A stretch of DNA of 5,320 bases from CAZECR01 sp964510495. Lineage in GTDB: Bacteria; Patescibacteriota; Patescibacteriia; Magasanikbacterales; GWA2-37-8. Position numbers and translations under genes: made by a program. The DNA lies in NCBI GenBank assembly GCA_964510495.1, contig CAZECR010000046.1:1-5320 (forward strand), given 5' to 3'. The notes under the pieces are model-generated. The model was not told the origin of the DNA. It saw only the letters and a program-made list of their open reading frames with translations, and made no database searches. Below are positions 1 through 5,320 of this stretch, piece by piece; the stretch's first letter is position 1, and every line of letters starts with the position of its first letter.

Positions 1-5
1 GCGTT

Positions 6-3000
6 ATGTACCTCAAACGACTCGAGATCCAAGGATTCAAATCTTTTGCCAATAAAACAGTGCTCGATTTTTTGCCGCCAAAAAACGGCGTGTTTAGCGT
101 TACCACAATTGTGGGCCCAAACGGCTCTGGTAAATCCAATGTGACGGACGCGATCCGTTGGGTAATGGGGGAGACAAGTCTTAAAAATATCCGTGGTAAA
201 AAAAGTGAAGATGTCATTTTTAGTGGTTCCGAAGCCAAAGGCGCGCTGTCGGCAGCTGAAGTCACCATGACGCTCGATAACAGTAATCGCGTCGGCGGTA
301 TAGATTTTGCCGAGATTTCGATTACGCGCCGCCTGTATCGATCGGGTGAAAGTGAGTATCTGATTAATAATAGTGCGGTTCGTTTGCTCGACATTCATTT
401 GCTTTTGGCCAAGGCTCAATTTGCTGAACATTCGTACAGTATCGTGAGTCAAGGCATGATCGATCGCCTCCTCACCGTTACTACTGCCGAGCGTAAAGAT
501 TTTTTTGATGAAGCGTCCGGCATTAAAGAATTTCAAATTAAGCGCCATCAGGCTAGTCTCAAACTTGATCGCACCGACGATAATATTAAACAAGCCGAAA
601 CGCTGTTACAAGAAGTTGAACCGCGTCTCAAAATTTTAGCTAAACAAGTTAAGAAATTAGAACAGCGTCATGAAGTTGAGACAGAACTGATTGGAGCACA
701 GGAAAAATATTACGCCACGCTCCATGACCGTAATCAAAAAGAAGTCCTTCAGTTTAACCAAACCCTGGCCACAGTAGAAACAAAATACCGCACTGTTTTT
801 GACACGTTAACTAAAGTGCAGAATGAACTTGCTGAATTAGCTCGCAGCGAAAGTAGACAGGAGCATTTTGATCAACTACAAAATAAATACCAAGAAGCTG
901 TGCGGGTGGGTAATGAGTTTGAGCGTCAGCTGGCCATTTTAGAGGGTCAGATGCATACAGAGTACAGTCAGGCCGGCAAACAAAATGTTAGTTGGCTCAC
1001 TAGTAAGATTGCTGAATTTAAAAATAGTTTAGAATCAATTAGTAGTACGCTTACTGAGGCGCGCGCTGCAGCCGAACGCGCCGAAGCCGCTGTACAAGCT
1101 CAGAAAAAGAGCGTTGAAAATTGGAGTGTTGAACGCACCCAAAAACAAATTAAAATTTCCCGCCTTCAGAATGCTATGCTGCAGGGTGAGAGCGAACAGC
1201 AGTACCGTGACTTCAGCGGGCTTACAGCCGTTAAAGCAGTTTTGGAATCACGCCAAAAGTTGGGCGCTGTTCACGGTGTTGTCGCGGAATTGGGTGAGGT
1301 GGACGAGGAATATAGTCTCGCGCTCGAAGTTGCCGCTGGCGCGCATATGTCGTCCCTCGTGGTGGGCGACGAAACGGTGGCTCGCCAAGCAATCAATTTC
1401 TTACGCGACAATCGTTTAGGTTTTGCTACGTTCTTGCCGCTCAATAAAATTCAGGGTCGCCAGGTGTACCCTCAGGAACAGGCGCTCCTCGGTGAGCCGG
1501 GCGTTATTGGGTTTGCCTTAGCACTTATTCGTTTTGATAAAAAGTTTTCCGAAATTTTTTCTTTTATATTTGGTTCCACGTTAATTGTGGAAAGTTTACT
1601 CGTTGCGGAACGCATCGGGCTCGGGAAAGCGCGCATGGTAACGCTGCAGGGTGATATTGCTGAAAAAAACAGTGTTATGCGCGGTGGGTTCCGTGCCAAG
1701 CGTAATAATCTGAGCTTCTCATCGCGTTTGTCCTTAGGCAATGCGTCGCAGATCGAAGAAAACCGCGCCGAACTTCAGCGTGAACAGCACGAGCTTGCCG
1801 AACTTGATCGCCAGATCGAAGTTGGTAAGGCGACGCTTCTCGACCGTACCATCTCGGCCCAGTCTGCTCGCTCCCAAAGCGAAGTACTTGCTTCACAGCA
1901 GAATCGGTTATCTGATGAGCTCGAAGGATTGCAGCGTGAATTATCTGTTATCGAAAGTAGCCCTGAAGAATTTGGCGAACACTTAGAAAAATTAGGAGTC
2001 GAGAAAAAAGAATTGGTTGCCAAAATTGCCGCACAGGCAAGTGTAGTTCAGGCAGCACGCGAAACGATTGAAAAATATAATGCGGCCGAAGAAGCTAAGA
2101 AGCAGCAAGTCTTCGCTTTGCAAGAAAGCATGCAGCGACTCCAAAATGAACTCAATAGTATTTTGGCAGAGCGTAATGAACTCAAGATCAATTTGGCGAA
2201 ACTTGAAACCAAACAAGAAGACTTAAACCAAGAAGTATGGAATGATCTCAAGATGTCGTTGGTTTCAATAATGGAACGCCGCCCGGAAATTATTGAAACG
2301 GAAAGACTTCCGGAAGTAGCCGATAAAATTCAAAAACTCAAATATCAACTCAGTCTCATCGGCGGTATTGATGAAGATGTTACCGCCGAATATACAACCA
2401 CTAAGGAACGTTTTGATTTCTTGAGCGATCAACTCAAAGATTTGAGTACGGCACACCGCGACCTCACCGCTATGGTTGAAGACCTTGATGAACTCATGAA
2501 GAAAAAACGTTCCGCGGCGTTCAAAAAAATTCGCAAAGAATTTGATCGTTACTTCCAGATTTTGTTTGAAGGCGGCAGTGCTGATCTCGAAGAAGTGTAC
2601 GGCGAACCGCCAGCAGAAGCGCTCGACGAAGCTGGTAACCCGATTGTTCCTGTGGAAGGTGAATTGACTGAGGAAGAAAAAGTTAAAGCGGCCAAGAAAA
2701 ATAAAATTCTTACGGGTATCGAAGTCATTGCCAATCCACCCGGTAAGAAAATTAAATACCTCAACGCCATGTCAGGTGGGGAGCGTACCCTTACCTCGAT
2801 TGCGCTTATCTGCGCCATTCTCCATAATAACCCGTCCCCGTTTGTAGTCTTGGACGAAGTTGAAGCCGCTCTCGACGAGGCAAATACACGCCGCTTTGTG
2901 CGAATTATGAGCGAACTTTCCGCTCAATCACAGTTCATCATCGTTACCCATAACCGCGTTACGATGCATGCGGCTGATGCCCTCTACGGTGTGGTTATGA

Positions 3001-3086
3001 ATCGCGATGGGGTATCGAAACTCCTCAGTGTCAAAATCGAAGATGTGCCTGAATATGAGACTCCAGCTCCAGCTGTTGACAAATAA
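6..3086 (+). CDS. smc: Chromosome segregation ATPase SMC (condensin subunit)
   Basis: This is the SMC ATPase that dimerises through its hinge and, with ScpA/ScpB (not in this window), folds and segregates the chromosome. Seen in the 1026-residue protein: N-terminal head with Walker A GPNGSGKS (37-44) and Q-loop Gln149; N-terminal coiled coil about 175-400; hinge about 403-565, including GFATFLPLNKI and the MVTLQGD segment; C-terminal coil about 575-840; C-terminal head with ABC signature MSGGER (922-927), Walker B VVLDEVEAALDEAN (D950, E951) and the switch histidine in VTHNR (H982). All catalytic motifs are intact. The first Met begins the usual MYLKxLEIxGFKSF start; only 5 bases precede it, so its promoter cannot be seen. 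The protein is about 150 residues shorter than typical bacterial SMC (about 1180), through shorter arms, yet carries a charged insertion at about 866-900. It ends in TAA with no clear terminator. Confidence 0.97.
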   Translation: MYLKRLEIQGFKSFANKTVLDFLPPKNGVFSVTTIVGPNGSGKSNVTDAIRWVMGETSLKNIRGKKSEDVIFSGSEAKGALSAAEVTMTLDNSNRVGGIDFAEISITRRLYRSGESEYLINNSAVRLLDIHLLLAKAQFAEHSYSIVSQGMIDRLLTVTTAERKDFFDEASGIKEFQIKRHQASLKLDRTDDNIKQAETLLQEVEPRLKILAKQVKKLEQRHEVETELIGAQEKYYATLHDRNQKEVLQFNQTLATVETKYRTVFDTLTKVQNELAELARSESRQEHFDQLQNKYQEAVRVGNEFERQLAILEGQMHTEYSQAGKQNVSWLTSKIAEFKNSLESISSTLTEARAAAERAEAAVQAQKKSVENWSVERTQKQIKISRLQNAMLQGESEQQYRDFSGLTAVKAVLESRQKLGAVHGVVAELGEVDEEYSLALEVAAGAHMSSLVVGDETVARQAINFLRDNRLGFATFLPLNKIQGRQVYPQEQALLGEPGVIGFALALIRFDKKFSEIFSFIFGSTLIVESLLVAERIGLGKARMVTLQGDIAEKNSVMRGGFRAKRNNLSFSSRLSLGNASQIEENRAELQREQHELAELDRQIEVGKATLLDRTISAQSARSQSEVLASQQNRLSDELEGLQRELSVIESSPEEFGEHLEKLGVEKKELVAKIAAQASVVQAARETIEKYNAAEEAKKQQVFALQESMQRLQNELNSILAERNELKINLAKLETKQEDLNQEVWNDLKMSLVSIMERRPEIIETERLPEVADKIQKLKYQLSLIGGIDEDVTAEYTTTKERFDFLSDQLKDLSTAHRDLTAMVEDLDELMKKKRSAAFKKIRKEFDRYFQILFEGGSADLEEVYGEPPAEALDEAGNPIVPVEGELTEEEKVKAAKKNKILTGIEVIANPPGKKIKYLNAMSGGERTLTSIALICAILHNNPSPFVVLDEVEAALDEANTRRFVRIMSELSAQSQFIIVTHNRVTMHAADALYGVVMNRDGVSKLLSVKIEDVPEYETPAPAVDK

Positions 3087-3104
3087 AGGGTTTTTGGGTA
3101 GTAT
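3076..3104 (+). promoter_or_regulatory. Putative sigma70-type promoter for rpsP
   Basis: A perfect TTGACA -35 box (3076-3081) lies 17 bases before TAGTAT (3099-3104, four of six -10 positions), predicting a start near 3111 and a leader of about 48 bases before the rpsP ATG. The -35 box overlaps the last two sense codons of smc, just before its stop codon. An alternative is the perfect TATAAT at 3116-3121, with a weak -35 (TTGGGT, 3094-3099), giving a shorter leader. Both could be used; this is read by eye only. Confidence 0.6.
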
Positions 3105-3158
3105 AGCGGTGCTCTTATAATAATCGTCACTTTCTAAAAAAACAATTCTAACTACATT

Positions 3159-3485
3159 ATGTTAACTATCCGTCTTCAACGCATTGGAAAAATCAAGAAA
3201 CCCGTGTACCGCCTGATCATTTCAGAAAAGGCTCGTGACACCCAGGATAACTTTTTGGAACTCCTCGGCACGTTCGATCCGCATGTTAAAGAAAATGGTT
3301 TTCAGCCTAAAGCTGACCGTATCAAGTACTGGATGGAAAAAGGAGCAGACGCTTCTCCAACCGTTCACAATTTACTCGTGAAAGCTGGTATCGTAAAAGC
3401 TAAACTTAAAAAAGCTGTCTTTATCTCCAAGAAACGCGCAGTTAAAATCGCTGAAAAGAAAAAGACTACCCAAGCAGCTGCCTAA
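3159..3485 (+). CDS. rpsP: 30S ribosomal protein S16 (bS16)
   Basis: bS16 is a primary-to-secondary binding protein of the small ribosomal subunit that helps order 16S rRNA during 30S assembly. The 108-residue product shows the family pattern throughout: MLTIRLQRIGKIKKPVYRL at the N-terminus, LELLGTFDP (33-41), DRIKYWMEKGADASPTV (53-69) and NLLVKAGIV (71-79). Beyond the conserved core of about 80 residues there is a Lys/Ala-rich tail (81-108), a common kind of extension in this family that probably contacts rRNA. The ATG is the family start and is preceded by ACATT, with no Shine-Dalgarno sequence. The gene has its own predicted promoter in the end of smc and is closed by a strong terminator 11 bases after the stop codon, so it is probably transcribed as a single gene, with possible read-through from smc. 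Confidence 0.97.
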   Translation: MLTIRLQRIGKIKKPVYRLIISEKARDTQDNFLELLGTFDPHVKENGFQPKADRIKYWMEKGADASPTVHNLLVKAGIVKAKLKKAVFISKKRAVKIAEKKKTTQAAA

Positions 3486-3495
3486 CGCAATTGAC

Positions 3496-3529
3496 ATCGT
3501 CTACCTTTCAAAGGTAGACGATTTTTTTT
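3496..3529 (+). terminator. Strong intrinsic terminator of rpsP
   Basis: A perfect 12-bp stem (3496-3507 with 3511-3522, arms reading ATCGTCTACCTT and AAGGTAGACGAT) closes a 3-base TCA loop and runs straight into eight T residues (3522-3529). It begins 11 bases after the rpsP stop codon. This is a textbook Rho-independent terminator for the + strand. Its right arm also appears to contain the -35 element of the next promoter. Confidence 0.95.
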
Positions 3530-3543
3530 AACTACGTTATACT
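3515..3543 (+). promoter_or_regulatory. Putative promoter of the arginase gene, overlapping the rpsP terminator
   Basis: TATACT (3538-3543, five of six -10 positions) is preceded at 17 bases by TAGACG (3515-3520, four of six -35 positions), which lies in the right arm of the rpsP terminator; the terminator T-tract forms the spacer. The predicted start is at about 3550-3551. That falls on or next to an ATG at 3551 and about 18 bases before the ATG at 3569. The -10 is convincing, the -35 moderate. Confidence 0.6.
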
Positions 3544-3568
3544 CTCTTGAATGATTCATTTATTTTTT

Positions 3569-4552
3569 ATGCCTGACTCACTTTCTTTTTTAGAAAATAC
3601 ACCAACCACTAAAAACGTTTCAATTCTCGGCATTCCTTTAGATTTAGGTAAAGATAGCATTGGTACAGATGCCGGAGTTGCCGCTATTCGTAACGCAGGG
3701 CTTTTAGAAATGTTTTCGTTTTTAGGCCTGACGGTAACTGACAAAGGTGATGTGGAATGTCCAGATCGCAGCGCAGCAGAAATTGGAGAAAAAAAAGTAA
3801 AGTATCTTAAACCAATTGTGCAGGTAGCAGAAACCGTGGCAAAAATTGTTCAGGAAGAAGTTGCCAAGAATCAAGTTGTTTTTGCTCTTGGCGGTGACCA
3901 CGCGATTGCGCTCGGAACGATTGCTGGGGCGTCAGCTGCAGTTGAAGGAAAGCTCGGTGTCATCTGGATCGATGCGCATGGCGACATGATGACGGATCAA
4001 AATACATTGTCGGGAAATATTCATGGCATGCCGTCGTCGGCTGCTTTTGGCGTGGGCCACGCTGAGCTCACTGGCATCCATGCCAAGACGAGAAAAGTTG
4101 CGCCAGAAAATATTGTGTACATTGGACTCAAAGATTTAGATCAAGGTGAAATTGATTTGCTGCGCAGTGAAAAAATAACCGCCTTTACTATTTTTGACCT
4201 CTTACAAAATAACTGGGCACCAGTTTTTAAGGCTATCGAAGAATTATCGAAGCGTGTTGATCGCATCTGGGTGAGTCTTGATATTGATTCTATCGATCAA
4301 CAATTCGCTCCTGGCACGCCCATGCTTAATAATGGGGGATTAACGTACCGCGAAATTACGTCGCTCGCACGCTTTATTGGTAAGTCTTGCGAACTTGCTG
4401 GAGTTGATATCGTAGAGTATGCGCCAGCACTCGATGTGGATGACAAAACTGCCAAGCTCGTCCTTGAACTCATCGCTGGCTTATGCGGTACAGAGTACGG
4501 TTGGTATCAGCAATATATGCACGCTGAACAAATGAAACAAGCGGGTCGCTAA
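3569..4552 (+). CDS. Arginase-family ureohydrolase (probable arginase)
   Basis: A member of the binuclear manganese ureohydrolase family, most like arginase (arginine to ornithine and urea). In the 327-residue form all metal ligands are present: GGDH (H111), DAHGD (D135, H137, D139) and SLDIDSID (D238, D240). SGNIHGMP (148-155) supplies the equivalents of rat arginase Ser137 and His141, KDLD gives D191 (Asp183), and VDIVE gives E283 (Glu277). The SGNIHG motif favours arginase over agmatinase. Oddly, the Asn that binds the substrate carboxylate (Asn130 in rat) is Met141, and the usual TGTP loop reads APGTPMLNNGG, so the substrate is uncertain. No signal peptide is seen; it is probably cytosolic. 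Start choice: an in-frame ATG at 3551 would add six residues (MIHLFF) but lies at the predicted transcription start; the ATG at 3569 has the TT-ATG context of the neighbouring genes. It interrupts a translation cluster and has its own promoter. Confidence 0.9.
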   Translation: MPDSLSFLENTPTTKNVSILGIPLDLGKDSIGTDAGVAAIRNAGLLEMFSFLGLTVTDKGDVECPDRSAAEIGEKKVKYLKPIVQVAETVAKIVQEEVAKNQVVFALGGDHAIALGTIAGASAAVEGKLGVIWIDAHGDMMTDQNTLSGNIHGMPSSAAFGVGHAELTGIHAKTRKVAPENIVYIGLKDLDQGEIDLLRSEKITAFTIFDLLQNNWAPVFKAIEELSKRVDRIWVSLDIDSIDQQFAPGTPMLNNGGLTYREITSLARFIGKSCELAGVDIVEYAPALDVDDKTAKLVLELIAGLCGTEYGWYQQYMHAEQMKQAGR

Positions 4553-4581
4553 ACGTCGCTGTTCCTCATCCACACCCGTCG

Positions 4582-4611
4582 TTGACCATAGAATTTTTTT
4601 TGTGCTATACT
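4582..4611 (+). promoter_or_regulatory. Putative extended -10 promoter for khpA
   Basis: TTGACC (4582-4587, five of six) and TATACT (4606-4611, five of six) are separated by 18 bases, and TGC directly before the -10 gives an extended -10 element. The spacer carries eight T residues (4594-4601). The predicted start is near 4618, leaving a leader of about 79 bases before the khpA ATG. It is the best promoter in the window. No good hairpin precedes the T-run, so I do not call an arginase terminator here. Confidence 0.75.
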
Positions 4612-4625
4612 TACATCGAACCGCA

Positions 4626-4657
4626 GTACTGGTGGAGACATAAATTCCCACGAGTGT
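4626..4657 (+). other. Foldable segment in the khpA 5' leader
   Basis: In the predicted leader, ACTGGTGG (4628-4635) can pair with CCACGAGT (4648-4655) in a 7-bp stem with one G-G mismatch, extendable by two wobble pairs to 4626 and 4657, around a 12-base loop. A competing pairing joins GCAGTA (4623-4628) to TACTGC (4663-4668). It matches no riboswitch or leader class that I recognise, and the stem is short enough to be chance. No T-tract follows, so it is not a terminator. Confidence 0.3.
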
Positions 4658-4696
4658 CGACATACTGCTCTTATAGAGTTAGTAAACTGAAATGTT

Positions 4697-5041
4697 ATGG
4701 AAGCTGATCAAATGTTTGTAGAGATGGTCATCAAAGCAATCGTCAACAATCCTGATGCTGTGAAAACAGTACGCACGATCGACGAACGCGGTGTCCTCAT
4801 TACGCTCGATGTTGATCCATCCGACATGGGGTATGTTATTGGCCGCCAGGGTCAGACTGCCCGCTCCGTCCGCACCTTGCTCAAGATCGTTGGCGCAAAG
4901 CACAATGCTCGCGTTAACCTCAAGATCAACGAACCGGTCGGTGGCCGTGGTCCAAACCCACGCGGTATGATGGGTGAATCCCAGCCAATGATGGACAACC
5001 AACCGATTGATACCAGTGCAATTGACAACCTCGGAATTTAA
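4697..5041 (+). CDS. khpA: KH-domain RNA-binding protein KhpA
   Basis: KhpA (YlqC/YlxQ-neighbourhood family) is a small single-KH RNA-binding protein that acts in the cytoplasm, often with KhpB, as a global RNA chaperone. The 114-residue product starts with a helix (FVEMVIKAIVNNPDAV, 7-22), then the KH core DMGYVIGRQGQTARSVRTLL (43-62) with its GxxG loop G49-R-Q-G52, and a final strand ARVNLKI (71-77). Normal KhpA ends at about this point (about 75-85 residues); here a Gly/Pro/Met-rich, probably disordered tail follows (79-114). The ATG at 4697 is preceded by TGTT with no Shine-Dalgarno; Met6 is an alternative start. khpA classically lies between rpsP and rimM-trmD; here arginase separates it from rpsP and rimM is absent. 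It appears to have its own promoter and terminator. Codons ending in C are frequent, which would fit high expression. Confidence 0.92.
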   Translation: MEADQMFVEMVIKAIVNNPDAVKTVRTIDERGVLITLDVDPSDMGYVIGRQGQTARSVRTLLKIVGAKHNARVNLKINEPVGGRGPNPRGMMGESQPMMDNQPIDTSAIDNLGI

Positions 5042-5048
5042 GAACCAA

Positions 5049-5078
5049 TAGACACCAAAAGCCGCTCTGTGATAGTAT
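5049..5078 (+). promoter_or_regulatory. Putative trmD promoter nested in the khpA terminator
   Basis: TAGACA (5049-5054, five of six -35 positions) is followed after 18 bases by TAGTAT (5073-5078), with TGA directly upstream forming an extended -10. The same TAGTAT hexamer serves the predicted rpsP promoter. The start would be near 5085, inside the right arm of the terminator hairpin, leaving a T-rich leader of about 22 bases before the trmD ATG. The -10 hexamer matches consensus at only four positions. Confidence 0.5.
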
Positions 5079-5098
5079 CAAGGGGCGGTTTTATTTTT
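5057..5098 (+). terminator. Intrinsic terminator after khpA
   Basis: CCGCTCT (5062-5068) pairs with GGGGCGG (5082-5088) including two G-U pairs; after one mismatch the stem continues with TGAT (5070-5073) and ATCA (5077-5080) around a 3-base loop. AAAA (5057-5060) can also pair with TTTT (5089-5092) past a bulged G. The T-rich tail (5089-5098, one A) continues up to the trmD start codon. It lies 15 bases after the khpA stop codon. Confidence 0.8.
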
Positions 5099-5106
5099 GT
5101 GTTTTT

Positions 5107-5320
5107 ATGCAATTCGACATTCTTACATTATTTCCTGACCTTATCCACACCTATAGTGGGGAAAGCATTTTGGGTCGTGGTCAAAAAAATAAAGCGATTA
5201 ATATTCGCGCTCATAACTTTCGTGATTTTACCAAAGATAAGCAGCGACACGTTGACGACCGTCCTTACGGCGGGGGAGCGGGTATGATTTTACAAGTGCA
5301 GCCCATTTATGACTGTCTTA
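5107..5320 (+). CDS. trmD: tRNA (guanine37-N1)-methyltransferase TrmD, N-terminal part (cut by window end)
   Basis: TrmD is a SPOUT-class, S-adenosylmethionine-dependent enzyme that methylates N1 of G37 next to the anticodon, preventing +1 frameshifts. Only the first 71 codons are in the window, but they are diagnostic: MQFDILTLFPDL (1-12), SILGRGQ (20-26), NFRDFTKDKQRHVDD (37-51) and PYGGGAGM (53-60), then QPIYDCL. The usual His of the DKHR motif is Gln46. The full protein should be about 220-250 residues. The start is the family start; upstream is GTGTTTTT with no Shine-Dalgarno. The gene follows khpA by 65 bases, with a terminator and a predicted promoter between them, and lacks the usual rimM partner immediately upstream. 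Confidence 0.96.
   Translation, partial: MQFDILTLFPDLIHTYSGESILGRGQKNKAINIRAHNFRDFTKDKQRHVDDRPYGGGAGMILQVQPIYDCL

Noticed and set aside
1472..2818. Several open frames of 60-90 codons on the - strand within smc
   Set aside because: They mirror the codon pattern of smc, show low-complexity Ser/Leu/Arg translations and have no recognisable motifs.
3491..3496. TTGACA right after rpsP as a -35 box
   Set aside because: No -10-like hexamer occurs 15-19 bases downstream; that place is the terminator stem, and the TATACT at 3538 is 41 bases away.
3149..3540. Near-identical 12-mers TAACTACATTAT (3149-3160) and TAACTACGTTAT (3529-3540)
   Set aside because: In one copy the end forms the rpsP start codon and in the other the -10 box, so the roles differ; two short AT-rich matches are likely chance.
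4544..4601. Possible arginase terminator ending in the T-run at 4594-4601
   Set aside because: Only 4-5 bp pairings with large loops could be found before the T-run, too weak to call.
4618..4696. A tRNA, small peptide gene or known riboswitch in the khpA leader
   Set aside because: No cloverleaf or T-loop motif, no ATG-started frame of useful length and no recognised aptamer core are present; the GGTGGAG at 4631 is not followed by a start codon at suitable spacing.
4679..5002. Open frame of 107 codons on the - strand opposite khpA
   Set aside because: It is fully antisense to a clear KH-domain gene, its translation shows no family pattern, and no promoter or start context supports it.
5069..5287. 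Open frame of 72 codons on the + strand over the trmD start
   Set aside because: It is out of frame with trmD, whose conserved motifs in the 5107 frame are unambiguous; the overlap makes this a shadow frame.
6..5320. UGA recoded as glycine or tryptophan, as in some Patescibacteria-related lineages
   Set aside because: No in-frame TGA occurs in any of the five genes and all four visible stops are TAA, so the standard bacterial code suffices.

Overview
The window holds five housekeeping-type genes, all on the + strand: smc (chromosome condensin ATPase, essentially complete, starting 5 bases into the window), rpsP (ribosomal protein bS16), an arginase-family ureohydrolase, khpA (KH-domain RNA chaperone) and the first 71 codons of trmD (tRNA m1G37 methyltransferase), which runs off the right edge. 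No mobile element, CRISPR array, tRNA or rRNA was seen. All four complete genes end in TAA, and no in-frame TGA occurs, so nothing suggests UGA recoding.

Organism: a bacterium of moderate GC. Several features fit a Candidate Phyla Radiation (Patescibacteria) genome: the SMC wording (MYLKRLEIQGFKSFANKT at the N-terminus, SLIGGIDEDVTAEY before the C-terminal head), a short SMC of 1026 residues, start codons without Shine-Dalgarno sequences, and a broken-up rpsP-khpA-trmD neighbourhood. This placement is an inference from remembered family patterns, not from a search.

Layout: smc fills 6-3086. A perfect TTGACA -35 box overlaps its last codons and stop and probably drives rpsP (3159-3485). rpsP ends in a very clear intrinsic terminator (3496-3529), whose right arm and T-tract appear to double as the -35 and spacer of the arginase promoter. 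The arginase gene (3569-4552) is followed by a 144-base gap with an extended -10 promoter (4582-4611) and a roughly 79-base leader that can fold, then khpA (4697-5041). A second terminator (5057-5098) follows khpA and carries the likely trmD -10 in its apical part. trmD starts at 5107.

Function: rpsP, khpA and trmD are a classical translation/RNA cluster, in many bacteria ffh-rpsP-khpA-rimM-trmD-rplS. Here each gene seems to have its own promoter, an arginase gene sits inside the cluster, and rimM is missing between khpA and trmD. The most notable points are the compact terminator/promoter overlaps, a Met in place of the substrate-binding Asn of the arginase active site, short SMC arms with an extra charged insertion in the C-terminal head, and the absence of ribosome binding sites. 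I found no convincing evidence of an entirely new system.
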